Shown here: piece by piece, positions 39,081-49,908 of the stretch
Layout of the letters: the number at the start of each line of letters is the position of its first letter
Numbering within the stretch: position 1 is the first letter of the stretch
From: Fallopia convolvulus
Lineage: Eukaryota; Streptophyta; Magnoliopsida; Caryophyllales; Polygonaceae
Length of the DNA: 64,000 nt
Reading direction: 5' to 3'
Assembly: GCA_964016875.1 (NCBI GenBank)
Contig: OZ024735.1
Span: forward strand, 9,161,338 to 9,225,337
Program-made: the position numbers and the translations under genes
Notes under the pieces: model-generated
Database searches by the model: none
What the model was told of the DNA's origin: nothing
What the model saw: the letters and a program-made list of their open reading frames with translations, nothing else

Positions 39081-41279
39081 AACTCGCAAAAGTTCTGGTA
39101 CGAAAATCTTCGTACCATTCAGCCTCAAACCAAGACACTTTCCGAAAATATCCTAACCGATTGTACGGTCGAATGTGTCTTTACAAAAGGTTTTTCTTAG
39201 GCCCATGCTACTCCATCCAAGCCAAAAAACGGAAAAAAACTCGCAAAAGTTCTGATACGAAAATCTTCGTACCATTTAAACTCAAACCTACACCCATTCT
39301 GAAAATGCCATAAACGGTTCAACGGTCCAATGTGTCTTTACAAAATGTTTTTCTTAGGCCCCAACTAACACATCCAAGACAAAAAAAACTGAAAAAACTC
39401 GCAAAAGTTCAGGTACGAAAATCTTCGTACTATTCGGCCTCAAATCAAAACCCTTCCCGATAATGCCCTAAACGGCTATACGGTGGAATGTGTCTTTACA
39501 AAATGTTTTTCTTAGGCCCCAACTAGCGCATCCAAGATAAAAAAAGGAAAAAACCCGCAAAAGTTCTGGTACGAAAATCTTCATACCATTTTACCTCAAA
39601 CCTACACCCATTACGAAAATGCCCTAAACGGTTCAACGGTCGAATGTATCTTTACAAAATGTTTTTCTTAGGACCCAACTAGCACATCCAAGACAAAAAA
39701 ACGGAAAAAACTCGCAAAAGTTCAGGTACGAAAATCTTCGTACCATTCAGCCTCAAACCAAGACCCTTCCCGAAAAGGCCCTAAACAGTTGTACGGTCGA
39801 ATGTGTCTTTACAAAATGTTTTTCTTAGGCCCCAACTTGCACATCCAAGACAAAAAAACGGAAAAACTCGAAAAAGTTCTGGTACGAAAATCTTCGTACC
39901 ATTCAGCCTCAAACCAAGACACTTTCCGAAAATGCCCTAAACGATTGTACGGTCGAATGTGTCTTTACAAAATATTTTTCTTAGGCCCCAACTAGCACAT
40001 CCAAGCCAAAAAACAAAAAAAAACTCGCAAAAGTTCTGGTACGAAAATCTTTGTACCATTCAGCCTCAAACCAAGACCCTTCCCGAGAATGCCCTAAACG
40101 ATTGTACGGTCGAATGTGTCATTACAAAAGGTATTTCTAAGGCCCATGCTAGTGTATCCAAGCCAAAAAATGGAAAAAACTCGCAAAAGTTCTGGTACGA
40201 AAATATTCGTACCATTCAGCCTCAAACCAAGACCCTTCCCGAAAATGCCCTAAACGGTCGTACGGTCGAATGTGTCTTTACAAAAGGTTTTTCTTAGGCC
40301 CATGCTAGTCCATCCAAGCCAAAAAATGGAAAAAAACACGCAAAAGTTCTGGTACGAAAATCTTCGTTCCATTTAACCTCAAACCTACACCCATTCCGAA
40401 AATGACATCAACGGTTCAACGGTCGAATGTGTCTTTACAAAATGTTTTTCTTAGGCCCCAGCTAGCAGATCCAATCCAAAAAACGGAAAAAACTCGTAAA
40501 AGTTCTGGTACGAAATTCTTCGTACCATTCAGCCTCAAACCAAGACGCTTCCCGAAAATGCCCTAAACGGTTTGTACGGTCGAATGTGTCTTTACAAAAG
40601 GTTTTTCTTAGGCCCATGCTACTCCATCCAAGCCAAAAAACGGAAAAAAACTCGCAAAAGTTCTGATACGAAAATCTTCGTACCATTTAACCTCAAACCT
40701 ACTCCCATTCCGAAAATGCCATAAACGGTTCACTGGTCGAATGTGTCTTTACAAAATGTTTTTCTTAGGCTCCAACTTGCACATCCAAGACAAAAAAAGG
40801 GAAAAAACTCGAAAAAGTTCTGGTACGAAAATCTTCGTACCATTCAGCCTCAAACCAAGACACTTTCCGAAAATGCCCTAAACGATTGTACGGTCGAATG
40901 TGTCTTTACAAAATTTTTTTTAGGCCCCAACTTGCGCATCCAAGCAAAAAAACGGAAAAAACTCGCAAAAGTTCTGGTACGAAAATCTTTGTACCATTCA
41001 GCATCAAACCAAGACCCTTCCCGAGAATGCCCTAAACGATTGTACGGTCGAATGTGTCTTTACAAAAGGTATTTCTAAGGCCCATGCTAGTGTATCCAAG
41101 CCAAAAAATGGAAAAAACTCGCAAAAGTTCTGGTACGAAAATATTCGTACCATTCAGCCTCAAACCAAGACCCTTCCCGAAAATGCCCTAAACGGTCGTA
41201 CGGTCGAATGTGTCTTTAAAAAGGTTTTTCTTAGGCCCATGATAGTCCATCCAAGCCAAAAAATGGAAAAAACACGCAA

Positions 41280-41300
41280 AAGTTCTTAGGCCCATGGTAC
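41280..41300 (+). repeat. Short slipped insertion at a hairpin boundary
   Basis: Nine extra bases, TAGGCCCAT (41287-41295), sit between AGTTCT and the hairpin start GGTACG at 41296. The inserted bases plus flanks copy CTTAGGCCCATG, found about 60 bp upstream in the same monomer. This fits a brief template slip triggered by the shared CTT and ATG ends. Confidence 0.82.
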
Positions 41301-41347
41301 GAAAATCTTCGTTCCATTTAACCTCAAACCTACACCCATTCCGAAAA

Positions 41348-41368
41348 TGACATCAACGGTCGAATGTG
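41348..41368 (+). repeat. 8-bp deletion in the ACGGT direct repeat
   Basis: Neighbouring monomers read ATCAACGGTTCAACGGTCG; this one reads ATCAACGGTCG. One unit of the CAACGGT direct repeat is gone, consistent with replication slippage. Confidence 0.85.
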
Positions 41369-42320
41369 TCTTTACAAAATGTTTTTCTTAGGCCCCAGCT
41401 AGCAGATCCAAGCCAAAAAACGGAAAAAACTCGTAAAAGTTCTGGTACGAAAATCTTCGTACCATTCAGCCTCAAACCAAGACGCTTCCCGAAAATGCCC
41501 TAAACGGTTTGTACGGTCGAACGTGTCTTTACAAAAGGTTTTTCTTAGGCCCATGCTACTCCATCCAAGCCAAAAAACGGAAAAAAACTCGCAAAAATTC
41601 TGGTACGAAAATCTTCGTACCATTTAACCTCGAACCTACACCCATTCCGAAAATGCCATAAACGGTTCAACGATCGAATGTGTCTTTACAAAAGGTTTTA
41701 TTTAGGCCCATGCTACTCCATCCAAGCCAAAAAACGGAAAAAAACTCGCAAAAGTTCTGGTACGAAAATCTTCGTTCCATTTAACCTCAAACCTACACCC
41801 ATTCCGAAAATGCCATAAACGGTTCAACGGTCGAATGTGTCTTTACAAAATGTTTTTCTTAGGCCCCAACTTGCACATCCAAAACAAAAAAAGGAAAAAA
41901 CTCGCAAAAGTTCAGGTACGAAAATCTTCGTACCATTCAGCCTCAAACCAAGACCCTTCCCGAAAAGGCCCTAAACGGTTGTACGGTCGAATGTGTCTTT
42001 ACAAAATAATTTTCTTATGCCCCATCTAGCACATCCAAGACAAAAAACGGAAAAAACTCGCAAAAGTTCTAGTACGAAAATCTTCGTACCATTTAGCCTC
42101 AAACTAAGACCCTTCCGAAAAGGCCCTAAACGGTTGTACGGTCGAATGTGTCTTTACAAAATAATTTTCTTAGGCCCCAACTAGCACATCAAAGACAAAA
42201 AACGGAAAAAACTCGCTTAAGTTTCTGGTACGAAAATCTTCGTACCATTCAGCCTTAAACCAAGACCCTTCCCGAAAATGCCCTAAACGGTTGTAAGGTC
42301 GAATGTGTCTTTACAAAAGG

Positions 42321-43260
42321 TATTTCCTAGGCCCATGCCAGTGTATCTAAGCCTAAAAACGGAAAAAACACGCAAAAGTTCTGGTACGAAAATCTTCGTA
42401 CCATTCTACCTCAAACCTACACCCATTCCGAAAATGCCCAAAACGGTTCAACGGTCGAATGTGTCTTTACAAAATGTTTTTCTTAGGCCCCAACTAGCAC
42501 ATTCAAGATAAAAAAAACGGTAAAAACTCGCAAAAGTTCAGGTACGAAAATCTTCATACCATTCAGTCTCATACCAAGACCCTTCCCGAAAAGGCCCTAA
42601 ACGATTGTACGGTCGAATGTGTCTTTACAAAATAATTTTCTTAGGCCCCAACTAGCACATCCAAGACAAAAAACGGAACAAACTCGCAAAAGTTCTGGTA
42701 CGAAAATCTTCGTACCATTCAGCCTTAAACCAAGACCCTTCCCGAAAATGCCCTAAACGGTTGTAAGGTCGAATGTGTCTTTACAAAAGGTATTTCCTAG
42801 GCCCATGCCAGTGTATCCAAGCCTAAAAACGGAAAAAACACGCAAAAGTTCTGGTACGAAAATCTTCGTACCATTCTACCTCAAACCTACACCCATTCCG
42901 AAAATGCCCTAAACGGTTCAACGGTCGAATGTGTCTTTACAAAATGTTTTTCTTAGGCCCCAACTAGCACATCCAAGATAAAAAAACGGTAAAAACTCCC
43001 AAAAGTTCAGGTACGAAAATCTTCATACCATTCAGTCTCAAACCATGACCCTTCCCGAAAAGGCCCTAAACGGTTGTACGGTCGAATGTGTCTTTACAAA
43101 ATAATTTTCTTAGGCCCCAACTAGCACATCCAAGACAAAAAAACGGAAAAAACTAGCAAAAGTTCTGGTACGAAAATCTTCGTACCATTCAGCCTCAAAC
43201 CAAGACCCTTCCCGAAAATGCCCTAAACGGTTTTACGGTAGAATGTGTCTTTACAAAATG
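42321..43260 (+). repeat. Trimer sub-repeat, two copies (470 bp each)
   Basis: Each trimer consists of a TATTTCCTAGG/GCCAGTGTATC monomer, a monomer with CAAGATAAAAAAACGG (GGTAAAAACTC), and a TAATTTTCTTAGG monomer. It starts at 42321 and 42791. Single copies of a similar trimer occur from about 47485, 50298, 54209 and 57649. Confidence 0.87.
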
Positions 43261-43479
43261 TTTTTCTTAGGCCCCAAATTGCACATCCAAGACAAAAAAA
43301 CGGAAAAAACTAGCAAAAGTTCTAGTACGAAAATCTTCGTACCATTCAGCCTCAAACCAATACTGTCCCCGAAAATGCCCTAAACGGTTGTACGGTCGAA
43401 TGTGTCTTTACAAAATATTTTTCTTAGGCCCCAACTAGCACATCCAAGCCAAAAAACGGAAAAAACTCGCAAAAGTTCT

Positions 43480-43499
43480 GGTACGAAGATTTTCGTACC
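43480..43499 (+). repeat. Loop-flipped hairpin in plus-orientation array
   Basis: The surrounding monomer is in plus orientation, but the hairpin reads GGTACGAAGATTTTCGTACC, the reverse complement of the normal form. Because the 8-bp arms are inverted copies, only the 4-nt loop reveals the flip. Further examples are 46453-46472, 48173-48192, 50987-51006, 53021-53040 and 55368-55387. All precede ATTCAGCATCAAGCCAAGAC, so they probably descend from one event spread by HOR amplification. Confidence 0.9.
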
Positions 43500-44198
43500 A
43501 TTCAGCATCAAGCCAAGACACTTCCCGAAAATGCCCTAAGCGGTTGTACGGTCGAATGTGTCTTTACAAAAGGTTTTTCTTAGGCCCCAACTAGCACATC
43601 CAAGCCAAAAAACGGAAAAAAATCGCAAAAGTTCTGGTACGAAAATCTTCGTACCATTCAGCCTCAAACCAAGACCCTTCCCGAGAATGCCCTAAACGAT
43701 TGTACGGTCGAATGTGTCTTTACAAAAGGTATTTCTTAGGCCCATGCTAGTGTATCCAAGCCAAAAATGGAAAAAACTCGCAAAAGTTCTGGTACGAAAA
43801 TATTCGTACCATTCATCCTCAAACCAAGACCCTTCCCGAAAATGCCCTAAACGGTCGTACGGTCGAATGTGTCTTTACGAAAGGTTTTTCTTAGGCCCAT
43901 GCTAGTCCATCGAAGCCAAAAAACGGAAAAAAACACGCAAAAGTTCTGGTACGAAAATCTTCGTTCCATTTAACCTCAAACCTACACCCATTCCGAAAAT
44001 GACATCAACGGTTCAACGGTCGAATGTGTCTTTACAAAATGTTTTTCTTAGGCCCCAGCTAGCAGATCCAAGCCAAAAAACCGAAAAAACTCGTAAAAGT
44101 TCTGGTACGAAAATCTTCCTACCATTCAGCCTCAAACCAAGACGCTTCCCGAAAATGCCCTAAACGGTTTGTACGGTCGAATGTGTCTTTACAAAAGG

Positions 44199-47015
44199 TT
44201 TTATTTAGGCCCATGCTACTCCATCCAAGCCAAAAAACGGAAAAAAACTCGCAAAAGTTCTGGTACGAAAATCTTCGTTCCATTTAACCTCAAACCTACA
44301 CCCATTCCGAAAATGCCATAAACGGTTCAACGGTCGAATGTGTCTTTACAAAATGTTTTTCTTAGGCCCCAACTTGCACATCCAAGACAAAAAAAGGAAA
44401 AAACTCGCAAAAGTTCAGGTACGAAAATCTTCGTACCATTCAGCCTCAAACCAAGACCCTTCCCGAAAAGGCCCTAAACGGTTGTACGGTCGAATGTGTC
44501 TTTACAAAATAATTTTCTTATGCCCCATCTAGCACATCCAAGACAAAAAACGGAAAAAACTCGCAAAAGTTCTAGTACGAAAATCTTCGTACCATTTAGC
44601 CTCAAACTAAGACCCTTCCGAAAAGGCCCTAAACGGTTGTACGGTCGAATGTGTCTTTACAAAATAATTTTCTTAGGCCCCAACTAGCACATCAAAGACA
44701 AAAAACGGAAAAAACTCGCTTAAGTTTCTGGTACGAAAATCTTCGTACCATTCAGCCTTAAACCAAGACCCTTCCCGAAAATGCCCTAAACGGTTGTAAG
44801 GTCGAATGTGTCTTTACAAAAGGTATTTCCTAGGCCCATGCCAGTGTATCTAAGCCTAAAAACGGAAAAAACACGCAAAAGTTCTGGTACGAAAATCTTC
44901 GTACCATTCTACCTCAAACCTACACCCATTCCGAAAATGCCCAAAACGGTTCAACGGTCGAATGTGTCTTTACAAAATGTTTTTCTTAGGCCCCAACTAG
45001 CACATTCAAGATAAAAAAAACGGTAAAAACTCGCAAAAGTTCAGGTACGAAAATCTTCATACCATTCAGTCTCATACCAAGACCCTTCCCGAAAAGGCCC
45101 TAAACGGTTGTACGGTCGAATGTGTCTTTACAAAATAATTTTCTTAGGCCCCAACTAGCACATCCAAGACAAAAAACGGAAAAAACTCGCAAAAGTTCTG
45201 GTACGAAAATCTTCGTACCATTCAGCCTTAAACCAAGACCCTTCCCGAAAATGCCCTAAACGGTTGTAAGGTCGAATGTGTCTTTACAAAAGGTATTTCT
45301 TAGGCCCATGCCAGTGTATCCAAGCCTAAAAACGGAAAAAACACGCAAAAGTTCTGGTACGAAAATCTTCGTACCATTCTACCTCAAACCTACACCCATT
45401 CCGAAAATGCCCAAAACGGTTCAACGGTCGAATGTGTCTTTACAAAATGTTTTTCTTAGGCCCCAACTAGCACATTCAAGATAAAAAAAACGGTAAAAAC
45501 TCGCAAAAGTTCAGGTACGAAAATCTTCATACCATTCAGTCTCATACCAAGACCCTTCCCGAAAAGGCCCTAAACGGTTGTACGGTCGAATGTGTCTTTA
45601 CAAAATAATTTTCTTAGGCCCCAACTAGCACATCCAAGACAAAAAACGGAAAAAACTCGCAAAAGTTCTGGTACGAAAATCTTCGTACCATTCAGCCTTA
45701 AACCAAGACCCTTCCCGAAAATGCCCTAAACGGTTGTAAGGTCGAATGTGTCTTTACAAAAGGTATTTCTTAGGCCCATGCCAGTGTATCCAAGCCTAAA
45801 AACGGAAAAAACACGCAAAAGTTCTGGTACGAAAATCTTCGTACCATTCTACCTCAAACCTACACCCATTCCGAAAATGCCCTAAACGGTTCAACGGTCG
45901 AATGTGTCTTTACAAAATGTTTTTCTTAGGCCCCAACTAGCACATCCAAGATAAAAAAAGGGTAAAAACTCCCAAAAGTTCAGGTACGAAAATCTTCATA
46001 CCATTCAGTCTCAAACCATGACCCTTCCCGAAAAGGCCCTAAACGGTTGTACGGTCGAATGTGTCTTTACAAAATAATTTTCTTAGGCCCCAACTAGCAC
46101 ATCCAAGACAAAAAAACGGAAAAAACTAGCAAAAGTTCTGGTACGAAAATCTTCGTACCATTCAGCCTCAAACCAAGACCCTTCCCGAAAATGCCCTAAA
46201 CGGTTTTACGGTAGAATGTGTCTTTACAAAATGTTTTTCTTAGGCCCCAAATTGCACATCCAAGACAAAAAAACGGAAAAAACTAGCAAAAGTTCTAGTA
46301 CGAAAATCTTCGTACCATTCAGCCTCAAACCAAAACTGTCCCCGAAAATGCCCTAAACGGTTGTACGGTCGAATGTGTCTTTACAAAATATTTTTCTTAG
46401 GCCCCAACTAGCACATCCAAGCCAAAAAACGGAAAAAACTCGCAAAAGTTCTGGTACGAAGATTTTCGTACCATTCAGCATCAAGCCAAGACACTTCCCG
46501 AAAATGCCCTAAGCGGTTGTACGGTCGAATGTGTCTTTACAAAAGGTTTTTCTTAGGCCCCAACTAGCACATCCAAGCCAAAAAACGGAAAAAAATCGCA
46601 AAAGTTCTGGTACGAAAATCTTCGTACCATTCAGCCTCAAACCAAGACCCTTCCCGAGAATGCCCTGAACGATTGTACGGTCGAATGTGTCTTTACAAAA
46701 GGTATTTCTTAGGCCCATGCTAGTGTATCCAAGCCAAAAATGGAAAAAACTCGCAAAAGTTCTGGTACGAAAATATTCGTACCATTCAGCCTCAAACCAA
46801 GACCCTTCCCGAAAATGCCCTAAACGGTCGTACGGTCGAATGTGTCTTTACGAAAGGTTTTTCTTAGGCCCATGCTAGTCCATCGAAGCCAAAAAACGGA
46901 AAAAAACACGCAAATGTTCTGGTACGAAAATCTTCGTACCATTCAGCCTCAAACCAAGACGCTTCCCGAAAATGCCCTAAACGGTTTGTACGGTCGAATG
47001 TGTCTTTACAAAAGG
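44199..47015 (+). repeat. 18-monomer HOR unit (+3, -1 relative to the previous unit)
   Basis: The offset from the previous unit is 2503 bp at its start. It rises to 2973 bp after the trimer region because a third trimer copy is present. It then falls to 2817 bp because the GACATCAACGG/CAGCTAGCAGATCC monomer is missing near 46910. Elsewhere identity is very high, with single substitutions such as CCCTGAACGATTG at about 46663. Confidence 0.88.
44824..46233 (+). repeat. Trimer sub-repeat, three copies (470 bp each)
   Basis: Copies start at 44824, 45294 and 45764. The first has TATTTCCTAGG, and the second and third have TATTTCTTAGG. The first two share CACATTCAAGATAAAAAAAACGG, and the third has CACATCCAAGATAAAAAAAGGG. 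The outer copies correspond to those of the 41.7 kb unit, so the middle one is the likely addition. Confidence 0.87.
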
Positions 47016-47094
47016 TTTTATTTAGGCCCATGCTACTCCATCCAAGCCAAAAAACGGAAAAAAACTCGCAAAAGTTCTGGTACGAAAATCTTCG

Positions 47095-49908
47095 TTCCAT
47101 TTAACCTCAAACCTACACCCATTCCGAAAATGCCATAAACGGTTCAACGGTCGAATGTGTCTTTACAAAATGTTTTTCTTAGGCCCCAACTTGCACATCC
47201 AAGACAAAAAAAGGAAAAAACTCGCAAAAGTTCAGGTACGAAAATCTTCGTACCATTCAGCCTCAAACCAAGACCCTTCCCGAAAAGGCCCTAAACGGTT
47301 GTACGGTCGAATGTGTCTTTACAAAATAATTTTCTTAGGCCCCAACTAGCACATCCAAGACAAAAAACGGAAAAAACTCGCAAAAGTTCTGGTACGAAAA
47401 TCTTCGTACCATTCAGCCTTAAACCAAGACCCTTCCCGAAAATGCCCTAAACGGTTGTAAGGTCGAATGTGTCTTTACAAAAGGTATTTCCTAGGCCCAT
47501 GCCAGTGTATCCAAGCCTAAAAACGGAAAAAACACGCAAAAGTTCTGGTACGAAAATCTTCGTACCATTCTACCTCAAACCTACACCCATTCCGAAAATG
47601 CCCTAAACGGTTCAACGGTCGAATGTGTCTTTACAAAATGTTTTTCTTAGGCCCCAACTAGCCCATCCAAGATAAAAAATACAGTAAAAACTCGCAAAAG
47701 TTCAGGTACGAAAATCTTCATACCATTCAGTCTCAAACCAAGACCCTTCCCGAAAAGGCCCTAAACGGTTGTACGGTCGAATGTGTCTTTACAAAATAAT
47801 TTTCTTAGGCCCCAACTAGCACATCCAAGACAAAAAACGGAGAAAACTCGCAAAAGTTCTGGTACGAAAATCTTCGTACCATTCAGCCTCAAACCAAGAC
47901 CCTTCCCGAAAATGCCCTAAACGGTTTTACGGTAGAATGTGTCTTTACAAAATGTTTTTCTTAGGCCCCAAATTGCACATCCAAGACAAAAAAAGGAAAA
48001 AACTAGCAAAAGTACTGGTACGAAAATCTTCGTACCATTCAGCCTCAAACCAAAACCGTCCCCGAAAATGCCCTAAACGGTTGTACGGTCGAATGTGTCT
48101 TTACAAAATATTTTTCTTAGGCCCCAACTAGCACATCCAAGCCAAAAAACGGAAAAAACTCGCAAAAGTTCTAGTACGAAGATTTTCGTACCATTCAGCA
48201 TCAAGCCAAGACACTTCCCGAAAATGCCCTAAACGGTTGTACGGTCAAATGTGTCTTTACAAAATGTTTTTCTTAGGCCCCAACTTGCACATCCAAGACA
48301 AAAAAATGGAAAAAACTCGAAAAAGTTCTGGTACGAAAATCTTCGTACCATTCAGCCTCAAACCAAGACACTTTCCGAAAATGCCCTAAACGATTGTACG
48401 GTCGAATGTGTCTTTACTAAATATTTTTTTAGGCCCCAACTTGCACATCCAAGCCAAAAAACGGAAAAAACTAGCAAAAGTTCTGGTACGAAAATCTTTG
48501 TACCATTCAGCATCAAACCTACACCCATTCCGAAAATGCCATAAACGGTTCAACGGTCGAATGTGTCTTTACAAAATGTTTTTCTTAGGCCCCAACTAGC
48601 ACATCCAAGACAAAAAAACGGAAAAAACTCGCAAAAGTTCTGGTACGAAAATCTTCGTACCATTCAGCCTCAAACCAAGACCCTTCCCGAAAAGGCCTTA
48701 AACGGTTGTACGGTCGAATGTGTCTTTACAAAATGTTTTTCTTAGGCCCCAACTTGCACATCCAAGACAAAAAAATGGAAAAAACTCGAAAAAGTTCTGG
48801 TACAAAAATCTTCGTACCATTCAGCCTCAAACCAAGACACTTTCCGAAAATGCCCTAAACGATTGTACGGTCGAATGTGTCTTTACTAAATATTTTTCTT
48901 AGGCCCCAACTTGCACATCCAAGCCAAAAAACGGAAAAAACTAGCAAAAGTTCTGGTACGAAAATCTTTGTACCATTCAGCATCAAACCAAGACCCTTCC
49001 CGAGAATGCCCTAAACGATTGTACGGTCGAATGTGTCTTTACAAAAGGTATTTCTAAGGCCCATGCTAGTGTATCCAAGCCAAAAAATGGAAAAAACTCG
49101 CAAAAGTTCTGGTACGAAAATCTTCGTACCATTCAGCCTCAAACCAAGACACTTTCCGAAAATGCCCTAAACGATTGTACGGTCGAATGTGTCTTTACTA
49201 AATATTTTTCTTAGGCCCCAACTTGCACATCCAAGCCAAAAAACGGAAAAAACTAGCAAAAGTTCTGGTACGAAAATCTTTGTACCATTCAGCATCAAAC
49301 CAAGACCCTTCCCGAGAATGCCCTAAACGATTGTACGGTCGAATGTGTCTTTACAAAAGGTATTTCTAAGGCCCATGCTAGTGTATCCTAGCCAAAAAAT
49401 GGAAAAAACTCGCAAAAGTTCTGGTACGAAAATATTCGTACCATCCAGCCTCAAACCAAGACCCTTCCCGAAAATGCCCTAAACGGTCGTACGGTCAAAT
49501 GTGTCTTTACAAAAGGGTTTTCTTAGGCCCATGCTAGTCCATCCAAGCCAAAAAACGGAAAAAACACGCAAAAGTTCTGGTACGAAAATCTTCGTTCCAT
49601 TTAACCTCAAACCTACACCCATTCCGAAAATGACATCAACGGTTCAACGGTCGAATGTGTCTTTACAAAATGTTTTTCTTAGGCCCCAGCTAGCAAATCC
49701 AAGCCAAAAAACGGAAAAAACTCGTAAAAGTTTTGGTACGAAAATCTTCGTACCATTCAGCCTCAAACGAAGACGCTTCCCGAAAATGCCCTAAACGGTT
49801 TGTACGGTCGAATGTGTCTTTACAAAAGGTTTTTCTTAGGCCCATGCTACTCCATCCAAGCCAAAAAACAGAAAAAAACTCGCAAAAGTTCTGGTACGAA
49901 AATCTTCG
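47095..49908 (+). repeat. 18-monomer HOR unit, copy 1
   Basis: This 2814-bp unit is followed directly by a near-identical copy at 49909. Shared private marks include GATAAAAAATACAGTAAAAAC, CTAGCCCATCC, AAAGTACTGG and TTTACTAAATATTTTTTTAGG. It contains an additional dimer: the pair of monomers at about 48951-49262 is repeated at about 49263-49574, so it is two monomers longer than copy 2. Confidence 0.9.
48642..48798 (+). repeat. Representative 157-bp monomer
   Basis: This copy shows the standard layout. The hairpin occupies phases 1-20, the first variable module 21-60 (CAAGACCC type), and the ACGGTTGTACGGTC direct repeat 61-74. GAATGTGTCTTTACAAAA occupies 75-92, the second variable module 93-123 (TGTTTTTCTTAGG, then CCCCAACTTGCACATCC), and the A-tract region runs from about 127 to the TTCT at the end. 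ATG at phase 78 and TAG at phase 102 of the next copy produce the recurring 60-codon open frame. I see no promoter or RNA-gene motif in it. Confidence 0.93.

Larger units (their letters stand above)
30001..41695 (+). repeat. HOR domain with CTAGCAGATCC / GACGCTTCCCG / GCTACTCCATCC monomers
   Basis: This domain is marked by a monomer series in a fixed order: GACATCAACGGTTC, then CCAGCTAGCAGATCC (CCATCTAGCAGATCC at about 30460), then GACGCTTCCCG with CGGTTTGTACGG, then CCCATGCTACTCC. The series, or parts of it, appears near 30400, 31330, 32190, 34130, 36640, 37120, 40400 and 41350. Several truncated or slipped monomers lie here (31879, 32873, 41287, 41354). No gene is seen. Confidence 0.92.
41696..44198 (+). 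repeat. 16-monomer HOR unit
   Basis: This 2503-bp unit begins at the GGTTTTATTTAGGCCC variant. It contains two tandem copies of a 470-bp trimer (from 42321 and 42791), then monomers with CAAATTGCAC, a loop-flipped hairpin (43480-43499), TCCAAGCCAAAAATGG, and the CAGCTAGCAGATCC and GACGCTTCCCG series. The next unit starts at 44199. Confidence 0.88.

Noticed and set aside
39423..39439. CENP-B-box-like match (TTCG....A..CGGC) at the hairpin's right arm
   Set aside because: This copy matches 8 of 9 core positions, but the normal monomer (TTCG....A..CAGC) matches only 7 and the final GGG is absent. A functional box would be expected in many monomers. Plants are not known to rely on this box, so chance is likelier.
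48642..48798. CCCTAAA in most monomers, the plant-type telomere heptamer
   Set aside because: Only one heptamer occurs per monomer, never in tandem, and variants such as CCATAAA and GCCTTAAA are common. The telobox context AAACCCTAA is not present. It is chance within the satellite.
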